Shown: positions 9,339-17,662 of the stretch, in pieces
How positions within the stretch are numbered: position 1 is the stretch's first letter
Layout of the letters: each line of letters opens with the position of its first letter
DNA from: Thermoanaerobaculia bacterium
GTDB taxonomy: Bacteria; Acidobacteriota; Thermoanaerobaculia; JALWYX01
Assembly (NCBI GenBank): GCA_027078415.1
Contig: JALWYX010000046.1
Location: forward strand, 1 to 50,060
Direction: 5' to 3'
Length of the DNA stretch: 50,060 nucleotides
The notes under the pieces: model-generated
The model's database searches: none
What the model saw: the letters and a program-made list of their open reading frames with translations, nothing else
Told to the model about the DNA's origin: nothing
Program-made: the position numbers and the translations under genes

Positions 9339-11514
9339 TACTTTATATTTCTCTTGTGGGAAAGAACCTTTTTACCCTGATGCACCTGTTATTTTAATAT
9401 CTATAGACACTTTAAGGGCCGACAGACTTTCTGTATACGGGTATAACAAAATTAAAACGGTTAATATAGATAGATTAGCGGAAGACAGCCTAATTTTTGA
9501 ACATGCTTATAGCCATTGTCCTCTTACCTTGCCTTCCCATATATCTGTTTTTACCTCCCTTATCCCACCTAAACATAGAGTACGTAATAACATTGGGTTT
9601 AATTTAGAGGAAAATTTTTCCTTCACTCTGGCCAATTTTTTAAAAGATAAGGGATATACAACAGGAGGATTTGTTTCGTCCTATGTCCTGAGATCTGAGA
9701 CGGGAGTATCTAGAGGGTTTATTACTTACGATTACCCAATTTCAGGCGATGCTGTATCTATGTGGGGTCCTGAGCGTGCAGGAGAGATCACGCTTGAAAA
9801 AGCTGTTAACTGGATAAAAGAAATAGAAAAGGAAAAGTTTTTTCTTTTTATCCACTTTTACGAACCGCACCAACCTTACAAACCGAAGGGAGTAACAGGT
9901 TTTGATCACCCGTACGATGGAGAAGTTTTGGTTGTAGATAGACTTGTAGGAAAACTCGTATCTTTCTTAAAGAAAGAGAATCTATACGAAAAAAGTATAA
10001 TAGTGTTCTTTTCAGACCATGGAGAAGGTTTGGGAGATCATTTGGAACAATCGCACGGCATTCTTCTATACAGAGAATCGCTACAAGTACCTTTGTTCTT
10101 TAAGTATCCCTACTCCGTAAAGAGAGGTAGAATAGATAACGCTGTAGCTTTAGTAGATATAACCCCTACTGTACTAAAAGTATTAGGGTATAAGAACAAC
10201 TACCAGCTGGATGGTATACCTTTGTCTGATTTAACCAAAAGGTATATATACTCGGAAACTTACTACCCATATTTGCATCTAGGAACCCAAGCGTTAACTA
10301 GTGTTATAAAATTCCCTTTCCATTTTATACAATCTTCAAAACCTGAGTTGTACAATTTGCTGCAAGATCCCCAGGAAAAAACAAATATAGTTTATAAACA
10401 TAGAAAGGAAGCTCTAGAACTTTCTAAAGTTCTAGAGAAGTATGATAAGCAGCTGATAATACCAAATTTAGACGAGGAAAGCGGTAACAAATTAGCTGCT
10501 TTGGGATACCTTTCAGGGTTTACTCAAGAAGTAGAAGAGCGTATAACGCCGCTTGAGTTACTAGAGAGCTTGGAAGGTAAATTGTCTAAAGCGTTTTCCC
10601 TGTCATTCGAAGGTAGATGCGAGGAAGCGATACCTCTTCTAGAAGAGATAAATCGCAAATACGATAAAATAACAGATCTTTGGCAACATCTAGGGAAATG
10701 TTATATGCAAAAAATGGTTTTCGATAAAGCAGAACTAGCCTTTAAACGAGCTTTTGAATTGTCTAAACAACCTCAATTCCTGGCTGCTCTGGCAAAGCTA
10801 TACTTGATCCAAGGAAAAGAAGCTTTATCAGAAAAACACGCTAAATTGGCCCTAGATATGGGACATAAAAGGGCTTTGTTGGTATTAGCCGATATTTATA
10901 TGAAAAGAAGAGATTTTGATAAAGCTGAAAACTTTCTATCCCAAGCTTTGAGAGAGAGAAGTATAGAAAAGGTAGCTAAAGAGAAATTAGCTCTTATTGC
11001 TGCATTGCAAGGTAAAAAAGAGATCCCTGTTTCAGAAAATCCTTCTACTGCTGAAGGTAAAATAGCAGCAGCTATGAAATATCTTAAAGAAAATAAACTC
11101 TCGAAAGCCTATATTATGTTGAAGCTTTTATCCACAGAGGGTATAGAGACTCCTTTTGTTAATGAAATGTGGGGCCTTTACTACCTAAAGAAAGGTGATT
11201 TAGTAAAGTCTGAAATTTATCTTACACGTTCCGCTACTGCCAATCCTAACAGGGCAAATGTGTGGAATCTACTGGGAGTTGTTACTTCTTTTATGGGAGA
11301 TAAAGAAAGTGCTCTTGCATACTTCAAAAAAGCGTTGACAATAGATCCTATGAACGAAGAAGCTCTCTATAACGCCGGTATTATCTCCGTAGAACTTAAA
11401 AAGTTCTCCGAAGCTAAAACTTTCTTTAAAAAATTTATTGAAATTACACAAGATCAACAAAGTAAAAGTAAAGTTTACCAACTACTAGAACAAATAGATA
11501 CCTCTGCTGGCTGA
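9295..11514 (+). CDS. Sulfatase-like hydrolase with TPR tail, lipoprotein (paralogue 3)
   Basis: A 739-residue third paralogue. Its lipoprotein signal ends LYFSC (Cys21); the core has ISIDTLRADR (36-45), nucleophile segment TLPSH (Thr78), YEPHQPYKP and SDHGEGLGDH; the ELAALGYLTGG-type linker appears as KLAALGYLSG; at least seven TPR units follow to the C-terminus. I chose ATG 9295 because a signal peptide begins there. An in-frame GTG at 9247 would add 16 residues before it and overlap the previous gene by 92 bases instead of 44. The 44-base overlap itself is large but typical of this compact cluster. It is the last gene of the run before a 450-base gap and a convergent gene. Confidence 0.8.
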   Translation: MYGKLSVTIKLLLISTLYFSCGKEPFYPDAPVILISIDTLRADRLSVYGYNKIKTVNIDRLAEDSLIFEHAYSHCPLTLPSHISVFTSLIPPKHRVRNNIGFNLEENFSFTLANFLKDKGYTTGGFVSSYVLRSETGVSRGFITYDYPISGDAVSMWGPERAGEITLEKAVNWIKEIEKEKFFLFIHFYEPHQPYKPKGVTGFDHPYDGEVLVVDRLVGKLVSFLKKENLYEKSIIVFFSDHGEGLGDHLEQSHGILLYRESLQVPLFFKYPYSVKRGRIDNAVALVDITPTVLKVLGYKNNYQLDGIPLSDLTKRYIYSETYYPYLHLGTQALTSVIKFPFHFIQSSKPELYNLLQDPQEKTNIVYKHRKEALELSKVLEKYDKQLIIPNLDEESGNKLAALGYLSGFTQEVEERITPLELLESLEGKLSKAFSLSFEGRCEEAIPLLEEINRKYDKITDLWQHLGKCYMQKMVFDKAELAFKRAFELSKQPQFLAALAKLYLIQGKEALSEKHAKLALDMGHKRALLVLADIYMKRRDFDKAENFLSQALRERSIEKVAKEKLALIAALQGKKEIPVSENPSTAEGKIAAAMKYLKENKLSKAYIMLKLLSTEGIETPFVNEMWGLYYLKKGDLVKSEIYLTRSATANPNRANVWNLLGVVTSFMGDKESALAYFKKALTIDPMNEEALYNAGIISVELKKFSEAKTFFKKFIEITQDQQSKSKVYQLLEQIDTSAG

Positions 11515-11966
11515 TCTACCGGTACAGCGTGCAATTTGAATTTACAAATATCTGTAGTTTTTAAATATATAAATGGCTATATTGGACAGAATAGTGTTTT
11601 AGGTATATTTAAAGGTGTGGTTAGACAAGAAGTAAGCAAAGAGGCCTTGATTTCTAACTGTTTAGAGTAAATTGAATCTAATGCCTGGATAGTTAAAAAA
11701 TTTGAACGCTTTATTGACAACTATAGAAGCTAACTTCCTGGGTCTTTGATTTAGATAACGGCTAAATTTAATGATTTTTAGATCTTTTGAATTGTTTCTA
11801 AAAACGGATCTTATTATATTTCCATTTTTTCTTTTTCTGTACCGTTACGTTTCACCTGTTGTTATAAAAATCACTATTATCTCCTTCTTTACCTTACCAG
11901 AGGTCTTAAATTGTAGCTTTTTTGAGATAGATACTAATTAGTTAATATTACCAGTATAGATAGTTT
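11515..11966. other. Intergenic region between convergent genes, possible decayed reading frame
   Basis: These 452 bases lie between convergent genes and hold no intact gene, RNA or clear terminator that I can identify. The plus frame that continues directly after the sulfatase-like TGA stays open for 51 codons (11515-11667), meets a TAA at 11668-11670, then stays open for another 20 codons to a TAA at 11731-11733. The first part could start at a TTG near 11536. The peptide resembles nothing I recognise. It could be eroded coding sequence or chance in AT-rich DNA. From about 11800 the sequence is T-rich without a strong hairpin. Confidence 0.35.
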
Positions 11967-14042
11967 TTACATAGTTGCTGCAACAGTTGGTTTATCTACC
12001 CTTTGCACTATAAGTACAATAGGTTGACTTTTTATTCCTCCGTTTTGGATAAAGGCAAAATATTTGCCACTTTCAACTAAAGAGAAATTTCCCTCGACGT
12101 TGTAGACACGAGTGTTTGCTATCCTATCTTCACCTACAACTTTGACGGGTAGTACTGTTTTTTTACCATCTTCTAAACTTTCTAACTCTATCTGCAGGTC
12201 TGAGTCAAGATTAATTATAGAAAGTATGTAAAAATTATGAATATCCGGTGTAATTTCTGCTATAGGTTGAGGTACGAATATCTGTCTTTGATACATGAAA
12301 GGGTATTTAATTTCTTTAGGTCTATTCTTAGGATCTAAAATTAAAAAGGTTTCAGCAGGTAGTTTTCCAAATATAGGGGCACTTACAAAATTATCTGGTA
12401 TCGTTGGAAGCGTATAGGTATCTAGTTTGAACCTGTCAACCTCCAAAATACGGGCTAACGATCGTATTTCGTAGTTACCTTTTTTGTCTAAGAGTAGGTT
12501 CCACCAAAGTGTCAAACCGTCTTTTAATCTTTCTCTCATTTTAGATAGTTCTAGTTTCACAGTTTTGTTGAAAAATGAGACTATATCGCCTTGCTCATTA
12601 AATACGTAAGATAAAATTTCTAATGTTATTCCTGGTAGAGTTCCTGTTTTTTCTAACATATCTTCTCCTTCTATTTTTGCTATTACAGGAACGTACAATT
12701 TATCGTCTGTGTAATCTATTGGGAAGGCTACTATAGAGAAGATTAAATCTCCTTTTTCTACTCCTTCTAAGATCATCTCAGCAGCCGCGAACTGTTTACC
12801 TTTAACGCTAGGTGGGTACGCGTAATAGCCGGGCCTGTGGTATAGTTTTGCTTTTTTATACTCTTTTGGCACATTAACTAACTTCACTTTTAGTTTGTGA
12901 TACGAGCCGTCTAACTCGATATTTGTTGGATGTATTGTGAGGATGTAAGTTACAGATGTTTCTTTAACTATTTTCCCTAAAGCTTTACCCAATTTGTTGA
13001 AATTCTCAAAAAGGGTACCGCCTGTGTCTTTTGCTAATGCAACAAGTCCGGATGCTTTTCTTGTTCCTCCTTCCCTAAGCCTTCCTATATCTACAGCGTA
13101 TATTGTGGCACCTATTCTTCTGAAGGCTTTTGTAATGTTGTTTAAGTATCTTTTAGACTCGGTGTTGCCGAACATGGCTTCTGTGTTTATCTGCCATACA
13201 TCTGTCAGGATACGTTGATCTGCACTACGAATGCCACCTGAGTCTCCTAAGAGAGTTGGCTCAAAACCCTCAGAAAGAAAGATTACAAATTTTCTACCGT
13301 TCAAACGTGACATCATCGACGCTAAGTCTTGCATAGACCTGGAGAAAGCTCTAAATCTGGCCTCCGATTCTTGCCTGTATACCTGTTGTTGAACGCTGTA
13401 CATGCTTTGTAGAAACTCTCTAAACGTTCCCTCAAACTCTTGCCCCCCTTGAGTATTAGCGTTTTCTAAAGCTGTTAACTGAGCTGGATCCAAAAAATCA
13501 CCAAACATTAACCCTAAAGGGTCTTTGTATCTTTCAACCAACTTGGGGGCTCCAAACGTTTTTATGGCAGCTATCACTTGATCTTTTGCTGGAGTAAAAC
13601 CTAAGAGTAAAACTAGTCCTCTGTGCGAGTATATAGCTACCGCAGCCAGATCAGAATTTGTAAGATGATTTGTTACTATATCTATAGCAGCTTCACGTGC
13701 TTTTGTTATGGAGTTTAAATCGGAATGCAAAAGGTCGAAAAGAAATAGAAAATGTCTTCGTGCAGATACAGGAACGTTTTTACCTTCAGATGATATCTTT
13801 TCTAAATGTACATACTCAAAATCCGATATCTCTATTCTTTTCCCATTATCGTACACCTCAAAATTCTCTTTTCTAAGTTCTTCAATCGGTTTGCCATCTT
13901 TTATAACGGTAACAGGTATCTCAACACTTAAAACAGTAATAGAAGATCTAACTTCCTGCTGTTGCGAACTTGCTATCGATGGAAAAAACAGGTACATAAG
14001 AAGAAAAGAACAAGTTAACACACTATTATATTTTTTTAACAT
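11967..14042 (-). CDS. Secreted VWFA-related protein (acidobacterial type)
   Basis: A 691-residue exported protein. Residues 1-26 are a signal peptide ending IASS. The N-terminal part (VTVIKDGKPIEELRKENFEVYDNG, about 45-68) and the following von Willebrand A-like domain (FLFLFDLLHSD near 103-113, FVIFLSEGF, TIYAVDIGRL) match the VWFA-related domain family especially abundant in Acidobacteriota (TIGR03436). The MIDAS motif is degenerate: DLLHSD in place of DxSxS, so metal-dependent adhesion is doubtful. The C-terminal half (about 390-691) is beta-rich with no name I know. It is transcribed divergently from the TonB receptor and convergently with the sulfatase-like run. Secretion and family are secure; function is unknown. 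Confidence 0.85.
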   Translation of the reverse strand: MLKKYNSVLTCSFLLMYLFFPSIASSQQQEVRSSITVLSVEIPVTVIKDGKPIEELRKENFEVYDNGKRIEISDFEYVHLEKISSEGKNVPVSARRHFLFLFDLLHSDLNSITKAREAAIDIVTNHLTNSDLAAVAIYSHRGLVLLLGFTPAKDQVIAAIKTFGAPKLVERYKDPLGLMFGDFLDPAQLTALENANTQGGQEFEGTFREFLQSMYSVQQQVYRQESEARFRAFSRSMQDLASMMSRLNGRKFVIFLSEGFEPTLLGDSGGIRSADQRILTDVWQINTEAMFGNTESKRYLNNITKAFRRIGATIYAVDIGRLREGGTRKASGLVALAKDTGGTLFENFNKLGKALGKIVKETSVTYILTIHPTNIELDGSYHKLKVKLVNVPKEYKKAKLYHRPGYYAYPPSVKGKQFAAAEMILEGVEKGDLIFSIVAFPIDYTDDKLYVPVIAKIEGEDMLEKTGTLPGITLEILSYVFNEQGDIVSFFNKTVKLELSKMRERLKDGLTLWWNLLLDKKGNYEIRSLARILEVDRFKLDTYTLPTIPDNFVSAPIFGKLPAETFLILDPKNRPKEIKYPFMYQRQIFVPQPIAEITPDIHNFYILSIINLDSDLQIELESLEDGKKTVLPVKVVGEDRIANTRVYNVEGNFSLVESGKYFAFIQNGGIKSQPIVLIVQRVDKPTVAATM

Positions 14043-14400
14043 TTTCTACCCCCTAAACCCTTGATTTTAGTTTTATTCATACCTATAATAATACGTTAAA
14101 GAAGGTAGGGATTGTCTAAATATTAAAGATTTAATTTTTCGAATAGCAGATGTATAGTTTTATAGAAATCCTTTATAGGGAAAGCGAGGAAGGTGAGGAA
14201 AGAGGAGCAAGATTTTAAGTGGTATAAGACTTGCTTGAATCTTAGGGTAAATAACTGTGGCCAGATATACATTGGGAGAGAAAGGAGGTGGTAGGGATTA
14301 GAGTAAAAGAAGGGAGAAATTACGGATGAAGTGTGGAAGTTAGTGTATTATTAAATAAAAATAATAGAAAAATTACTTTATAGATGTGGAGGTGTAAAGT
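14043..14400. other. Divergent intergenic control region (VWFA gene / TonB receptor gene)
   Basis: This 358-base stretch separates two divergent envelope genes and should hold both promoters. A purine-rich stretch occupies 14180-14330. An imperfect inverted-repeat cluster spans 14206-14243: AGCAAG (14206-14211) with CTTGCT (14230-14235), and AAGATT (14209-14214) with AATCTT (14238-14243); the two left arms overlap, so the hairpins would compete. A candidate sigma-54 site overlaps this cluster. A Shine-Dalgarno-like AAAGGAGG at 14281-14288 has no convincing gene after it. The real ribosome-binding site for the receptor is GGAGGT just before 14401. Confidence 0.5.
14220..14235 (+). promoter_or_regulatory. 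Candidate sigma-54 (-24/-12) promoter for the TonB receptor
   Basis: TGGTATAAGACTTGCT has the invariant GG (14221-14222) and GC (14233-14234) separated by exactly ten bases and a good TTGC -12 element; the -24 element differs from TGGCAC at two of six positions. It lies about 165 bases upstream of the receptor start in a non-coding region. A sigma-54 activator is encoded elsewhere in this window. A single match of this quality can arise by chance. Confidence 0.35.
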
Positions 14401-17325
14401 ATGAGAAAAGTGAGGATGTTAGCAATCATTGCTCTTGTGTCTTTTCTTTTGACGGGAGCAGTGTTTGCACAGTTAAGGACCGGTAATGTATACGGTAAGG
14501 TTGTGGATCCAGATGGCAATCCTTTGCCGGGTGTTACTGTTACTTTAAGTGGTGAGGGGGTTGCTACTCAAACTACATTTACCGATGAAGCTGGTAACTT
14601 TAGGTTTTTGGGTTTGCCTCCTGGAAAGTACGTTGTTGAAGCTAAGCTTGAAGGGTTCGGTACTACTAGAAACGAGGCTGTATACGTAAACGTTGGTAAA
14701 AACACGGAGATTTCTCTTTCCTTAAGTGCAGAGGTTGGTGGTGAGGTTGAAGTAGTTGCGGAGTCTCCGTTACTCGATACTCGTAAGATCACAACTGGTG
14801 CTACAGTTACTCAAGAGGAGCTTGAAAAGGTTCCGTCTGCTCGTGACCCTTGGGTTATTCTCCAAACTACTCCTGGTGTCTTGGTTGACCGTGTAAATGT
14901 GGGAGGTAGTGAGAGCGGACAGCAATCTCAGTACGTTGGTCCAGGTTCTTCGGGTGATAACGCTGTCTGGGCTGTGGATGGTGTTATCATAACCGATATG
15001 GCTGCAGTTGGATCCTCGCCAACCTATTACGACTTTGACGCTTTTGAAGAGATGCAGATAACAACTGGAGGTTCCGATGCCGCTTTGCCGACTGGTGGAG
15101 TTGCTCTAAATATGGTTACTAAGAGAGGTACTAACGAGTGGCGTGGTTCTGCAAGGCTTTTTAGGACAGATCCAAGCTTTCCTTTCAGTAAGAAGACTCC
15201 TAATATAGATCCTGACGATCTGGGTCCTGGTCAGACAGAGTTTAAAGGTAATAGAACAGAGAAAGTAGATGACTACGGTTTCGAGGTTGGAGGCCCCATA
15301 GTTAGAGATAAGTTCTGGATTTGGGGTCACTACGGGGTTCAAAAGCCTGTTTTAATAACCGCTAACGATATAAGAGACGCTACAGATCTGCAAACTTACG
15401 GTCTTAAGTTGTCTGGGCAGCTAACATCTACTAACTCCTTTACTTTCTTCCATATGCTTGGAGACAAAAGAAAATACGGTCGTAACGCTGGTCCTACAAG
15501 AACTGAGCCTACCACATGGGATCAGAAAGGACCTACTCCTATATACAAGATCGACGATACCCAAATTTTTGGAACTAATTTCTTCTTGACCGGTCTTATT
15601 GCTTACGTTGGCGGTGGTTTCCAGCTTACTCCTAAGGGTGGCTATCCAGATGGTCCTATGGCTATCTTGGATGAAAACTTTATCTGGCAAGCTAACTTTG
15701 GGCATTACGAGACCACCAGGCCTCAGAGGCAGCTCAATGTAGATGGTAGTTTCTTCTTTAACACAGGTGATCTTGCCCATGAGCTTAAGTTTGGTTTGGG
15801 TTACCGTGACGCCGAAGTTGAATCTTTGTGGGCATGGCCAAGCAACGGTTTGAGATTAGATTTCTATACAGCTTTTGGATTTCCTTACAATGTCGTAATT
15901 ATAGCTCACGATCAGAAATGGTATAGAACTAACTTCTACAACTGGCTATACGTTCAGGACGTTATAAATTGGGGTAACGCTACCTTTAACGTTGGTTTAC
16001 GCTACGACAAGCAGTGGGGTAAACACAAAGACGTTACCATACCAGCTGTACCTGGCTATGAAGACTATTATCCTCAGATAACTGTGGGTAAAGTTAATCC
16101 TGAGGGAGATCCAGGGTTTGAATGGACAAGTATAGTACCGCGCTTTGGCTTAACTTGGGCGTTCGGTGAAAATAACAACATAGTTCTAAGAGCTTCCTAC
16201 AACGAGTTTGCTGATCAGCTGGGTATAGGTTATGTAGATCACACCTACGGCATGCAATACTCCTACCTCTATTTCTTCTACAGAGGTGATCTGAACGGTG
16301 ATGGTGTCATATCACGTGACGAAACGATCGGCGATCCAATCTATATAACTCCTGAGTACTATGTAACTTACCAAGGTGCTCCTAACTACAACCGTTTCGA
16401 TAACTTCGATCCTCCAATGACTAGAGAGTTTATTGTAGGTTTGGATTACGCTATAAGACCGGAGTTTGTTGTAGGAGCTACCTATACCTATAGAAAACTG
16501 TTTGATCTCGCTGAAGGTGAGCTGCTAGTGGAGGATGCTAGCGGTAACATAAGACCTCATACCAGGTCGGATTACTGCTACTCCACAGATATCACCGGTA
16601 ATATTCCCTACCCGATCGGTAACACAGATACCTATTCTCAACCTGTATACGGTTTCTGTGACGGTATAACTTATACCGGTGCTAGCATTATAGAAAACGG
16701 CGATCGTGAACAAACATACGGTGGTTTGACTCTATACTTTAACAAGAGGTTGTCCAACAGATGGATGTTGCGCGGATTCCTAAATATAGCTGACTGGAAA
16801 TGGAACGTGCCAGATAGCGAACTTGAAGATCCTAACCACTATCTGCCGGGAGCTCACGATGGAGATTCGGTGTTGCAAGGATCGGGTAGTGGTTCGGGTA
16901 ACAAGGGAGCTGTCTATATAAAACAGGACTGGAGCTGGTCGTTGAACGGTCTATACCAAGTAGCTCCTGAAAAGGTTTGGGGATTTGATGTAGCGTTCGC
17001 GTTAACTGGACGTTCCGGTTACCCGATACCTTATCACGAGAGGGTAACATCTGGCACCAGCGGTTTGCAAAGAACCACGTATATACTAGTTACAGACAAC
17101 GATAAGTATTCTAACCCAGATATCTTCCTGTTCGATCTGAGCTTCCAGAAAGGATTTACTTTCAACGATTTCAACATCACAGCTCAGCTGGATATATTCA
17201 ACCTGTTCAACAACAACTCTGCGCTTCAGAGAAGGCACAGAGTTAACATAGGTTCTGCCGGTTGGTTGCTTGAAACTGTACCCCCAAGAATCGTACGCTT
17301 GGGTGTCAGGTTCAAATTTAGGTAA
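14401..17325 (+). CDS. TonB-dependent receptor with carboxypeptidase-regulatory N-domain (Oar-like)
   Basis: A 974-residue outer-membrane protein. Signal peptide 1-23 (ends VFA); carboxypeptidase-regulatory-like domain about 27-110 (GKVVDPDGNPLPGVTV, TDEAGNFRFLGLPPGKY); TonB plug about 125-245 (VVAESPLLDT, AVWAVDGVIITD, GGVALNMVTKRGTNEW); then a long beta-barrel ending RLGVRFKFR. A perfect EF-hand-type loop, DLNGDGVISRDE, occupies residues 630-641 in an extracellular-loop context (Asp630, Asn632, Asp634, Glu641), suggesting calcium binding. The gene is visibly richer in G+C than its neighbours and prefers GGT, AAC, TAC and GTT codons, as highly expressed genes do. It stands alone, preceded by a long control region and followed by a strong terminator. 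Substrate unknown; peptides, glycans or metal complexes are all possible. Confidence 0.92.
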   Translation: MRKVRMLAIIALVSFLLTGAVFAQLRTGNVYGKVVDPDGNPLPGVTVTLSGEGVATQTTFTDEAGNFRFLGLPPGKYVVEAKLEGFGTTRNEAVYVNVGKNTEISLSLSAEVGGEVEVVAESPLLDTRKITTGATVTQEELEKVPSARDPWVILQTTPGVLVDRVNVGGSESGQQSQYVGPGSSGDNAVWAVDGVIITDMAAVGSSPTYYDFDAFEEMQITTGGSDAALPTGGVALNMVTKRGTNEWRGSARLFRTDPSFPFSKKTPNIDPDDLGPGQTEFKGNRTEKVDDYGFEVGGPIVRDKFWIWGHYGVQKPVLITANDIRDATDLQTYGLKLSGQLTSTNSFTFFHMLGDKRKYGRNAGPTRTEPTTWDQKGPTPIYKIDDTQIFGTNFFLTGLIAYVGGGFQLTPKGGYPDGPMAILDENFIWQANFGHYETTRPQRQLNVDGSFFFNTGDLAHELKFGLGYRDAEVESLWAWPSNGLRLDFYTAFGFPYNVVIIAHDQKWYRTNFYNWLYVQDVINWGNATFNVGLRYDKQWGKHKDVTIPAVPGYEDYYPQITVGKVNPEGDPGFEWTSIVPRFGLTWAFGENNNIVLRASYNEFADQLGIGYVDHTYGMQYSYLYFFYRGDLNGDGVISRDETIGDPIYITPEYYVTYQGAPNYNRFDNFDPPMTREFIVGLDYAIRPEFVVGATYTYRKLFDLAEGELLVEDASGNIRPHTRSDYCYSTDITGNIPYPIGNTDTYSQPVYGFCDGITYTGASIIENGDREQTYGGLTLYFNKRLSNRWMLRGFLNIADWKWNVPDSELEDPNHYLPGAHDGDSVLQGSGSGSGNKGAVYIKQDWSWSLNGLYQVAPEKVWGFDVAFALTGRSGYPIPYHERVTSGTSGLQRTTYILVTDNDKYSNPDIFLFDLSFQKGFTFNDFNITAQLDIFNLFNNNSALQRRHRVNIGSAGWLLETVPPRIVRLGVRFKFR

Positions 17326-17350
17326 ACCGGTAGAATAGCAAAAATAGGTA

Positions 17351-17377
17351 GGGGCCCTTTGGGGGGCCCCTTTTTTT
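17351..17377 (+). terminator. Rho-independent terminator of the TonB receptor gene
   Basis: GGGGCCC (17351-17357), loop TTTGGG, GGGCCCC (17364-17370) followed by seven T residues (17371-17377). A seven-base-pair all-GC stem plus T-tract 25 bases after the receptor stop codon is a canonical intrinsic terminator and isolates the receptor from the tRNA/thrS transcription unit. Confidence 0.92.
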
Positions 17378-17439
17378 ATAGAAAACTGGCTAAGGCACTT
17401 TATCTTTACACGTAACGGCTAAATTATTAAAAATATCTC

Positions 17440-17468
17440 TTGACCTTGGTTATTATCTCTGTTATTAC
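17440..17468 (+). promoter_or_regulatory. Sigma-70-type promoter for the tRNA-Val / thrS unit
   Basis: TTGACC (17440-17445) and TATTAC (17463-17468) are separated by 17 bases; a second TATTAT begins three bases after the -10 element. Transcription would start about 17475, a few bases before the first tRNA, which is where a tRNA promoter is expected. Confidence 0.6.
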
Positions 17469-17481
17469 TATTATTAAGTGT

Positions 17482-17558
17482 AGGGCCGTAGCTCAGTTGG
17501 TTAGAGCGCTACGTTGACATCGTAGAGGTCAGCGGTTCGAGTCCGCTCGGCCCTACCA
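17482..17558 (+). tRNA. tRNA-Val (anticodon GAC)
   Basis: A 77-base tRNA with encoded CCA. Acceptor stem AGGGCCG pairs with CGGCCCT, the anticodon stem CTACG/CGTAG encloses loop TTGACAT with GAC at 17516-17518, and the T arm is AGCGG-TTCGAGT-CCGCT. It reads GTC/GTT valine codons. Its D and T arms are nearly identical to the next tRNA, so the two are probably a duplication. Confidence 0.97.
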
Positions 17559-17566
17559 TTTTGTGC

Positions 17567-17643
17567 AGGCGCTTAGCTCAGTTGGTTAGAGCGCTACCTT
17601 CACACGGTAGAGGTCAGCGGTTCGAGTCCGCTAGCGCCTACCA
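17567..17643 (+). tRNA. tRNA-Val (anticodon CAC)
   Basis: A 77-base tRNA with encoded CCA. Acceptor stem AGGCGCT pairs with AGCGCCT, the anticodon stem CTACC/GGTAG encloses loop TTCACAC with CAC at 17601-17603. It reads GTG. It begins eight bases after the first tRNA and ends 19 bases before the thrS start, so it is almost certainly cut out of a tRNA-mRNA transcript. Confidence 0.97.
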
Positions 17644-17662
17644 ATCCATGGAGAAGTTCGAT

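Noticed and set aside
14281-14330. Short leader peptide with a strong Shine-Dalgarno sequence before the TonB receptor
   Set aside because: AAAGGAGG is followed by no well-spaced ATG/GTG/TTG; the GTG at 14288 overlaps the ribosome-binding site, and the 13-codon product matches nothing. An S21-like start (GIRVKEG) was considered but does not continue.
17561-17662. N-terminal extension of ThrRS
   Set aside because: It is the translation of the tRNA-Val(CAC) gene (the typical RALPSHGRGQRFES pattern); a Shine-Dalgarno sequence fits ATG 17663.
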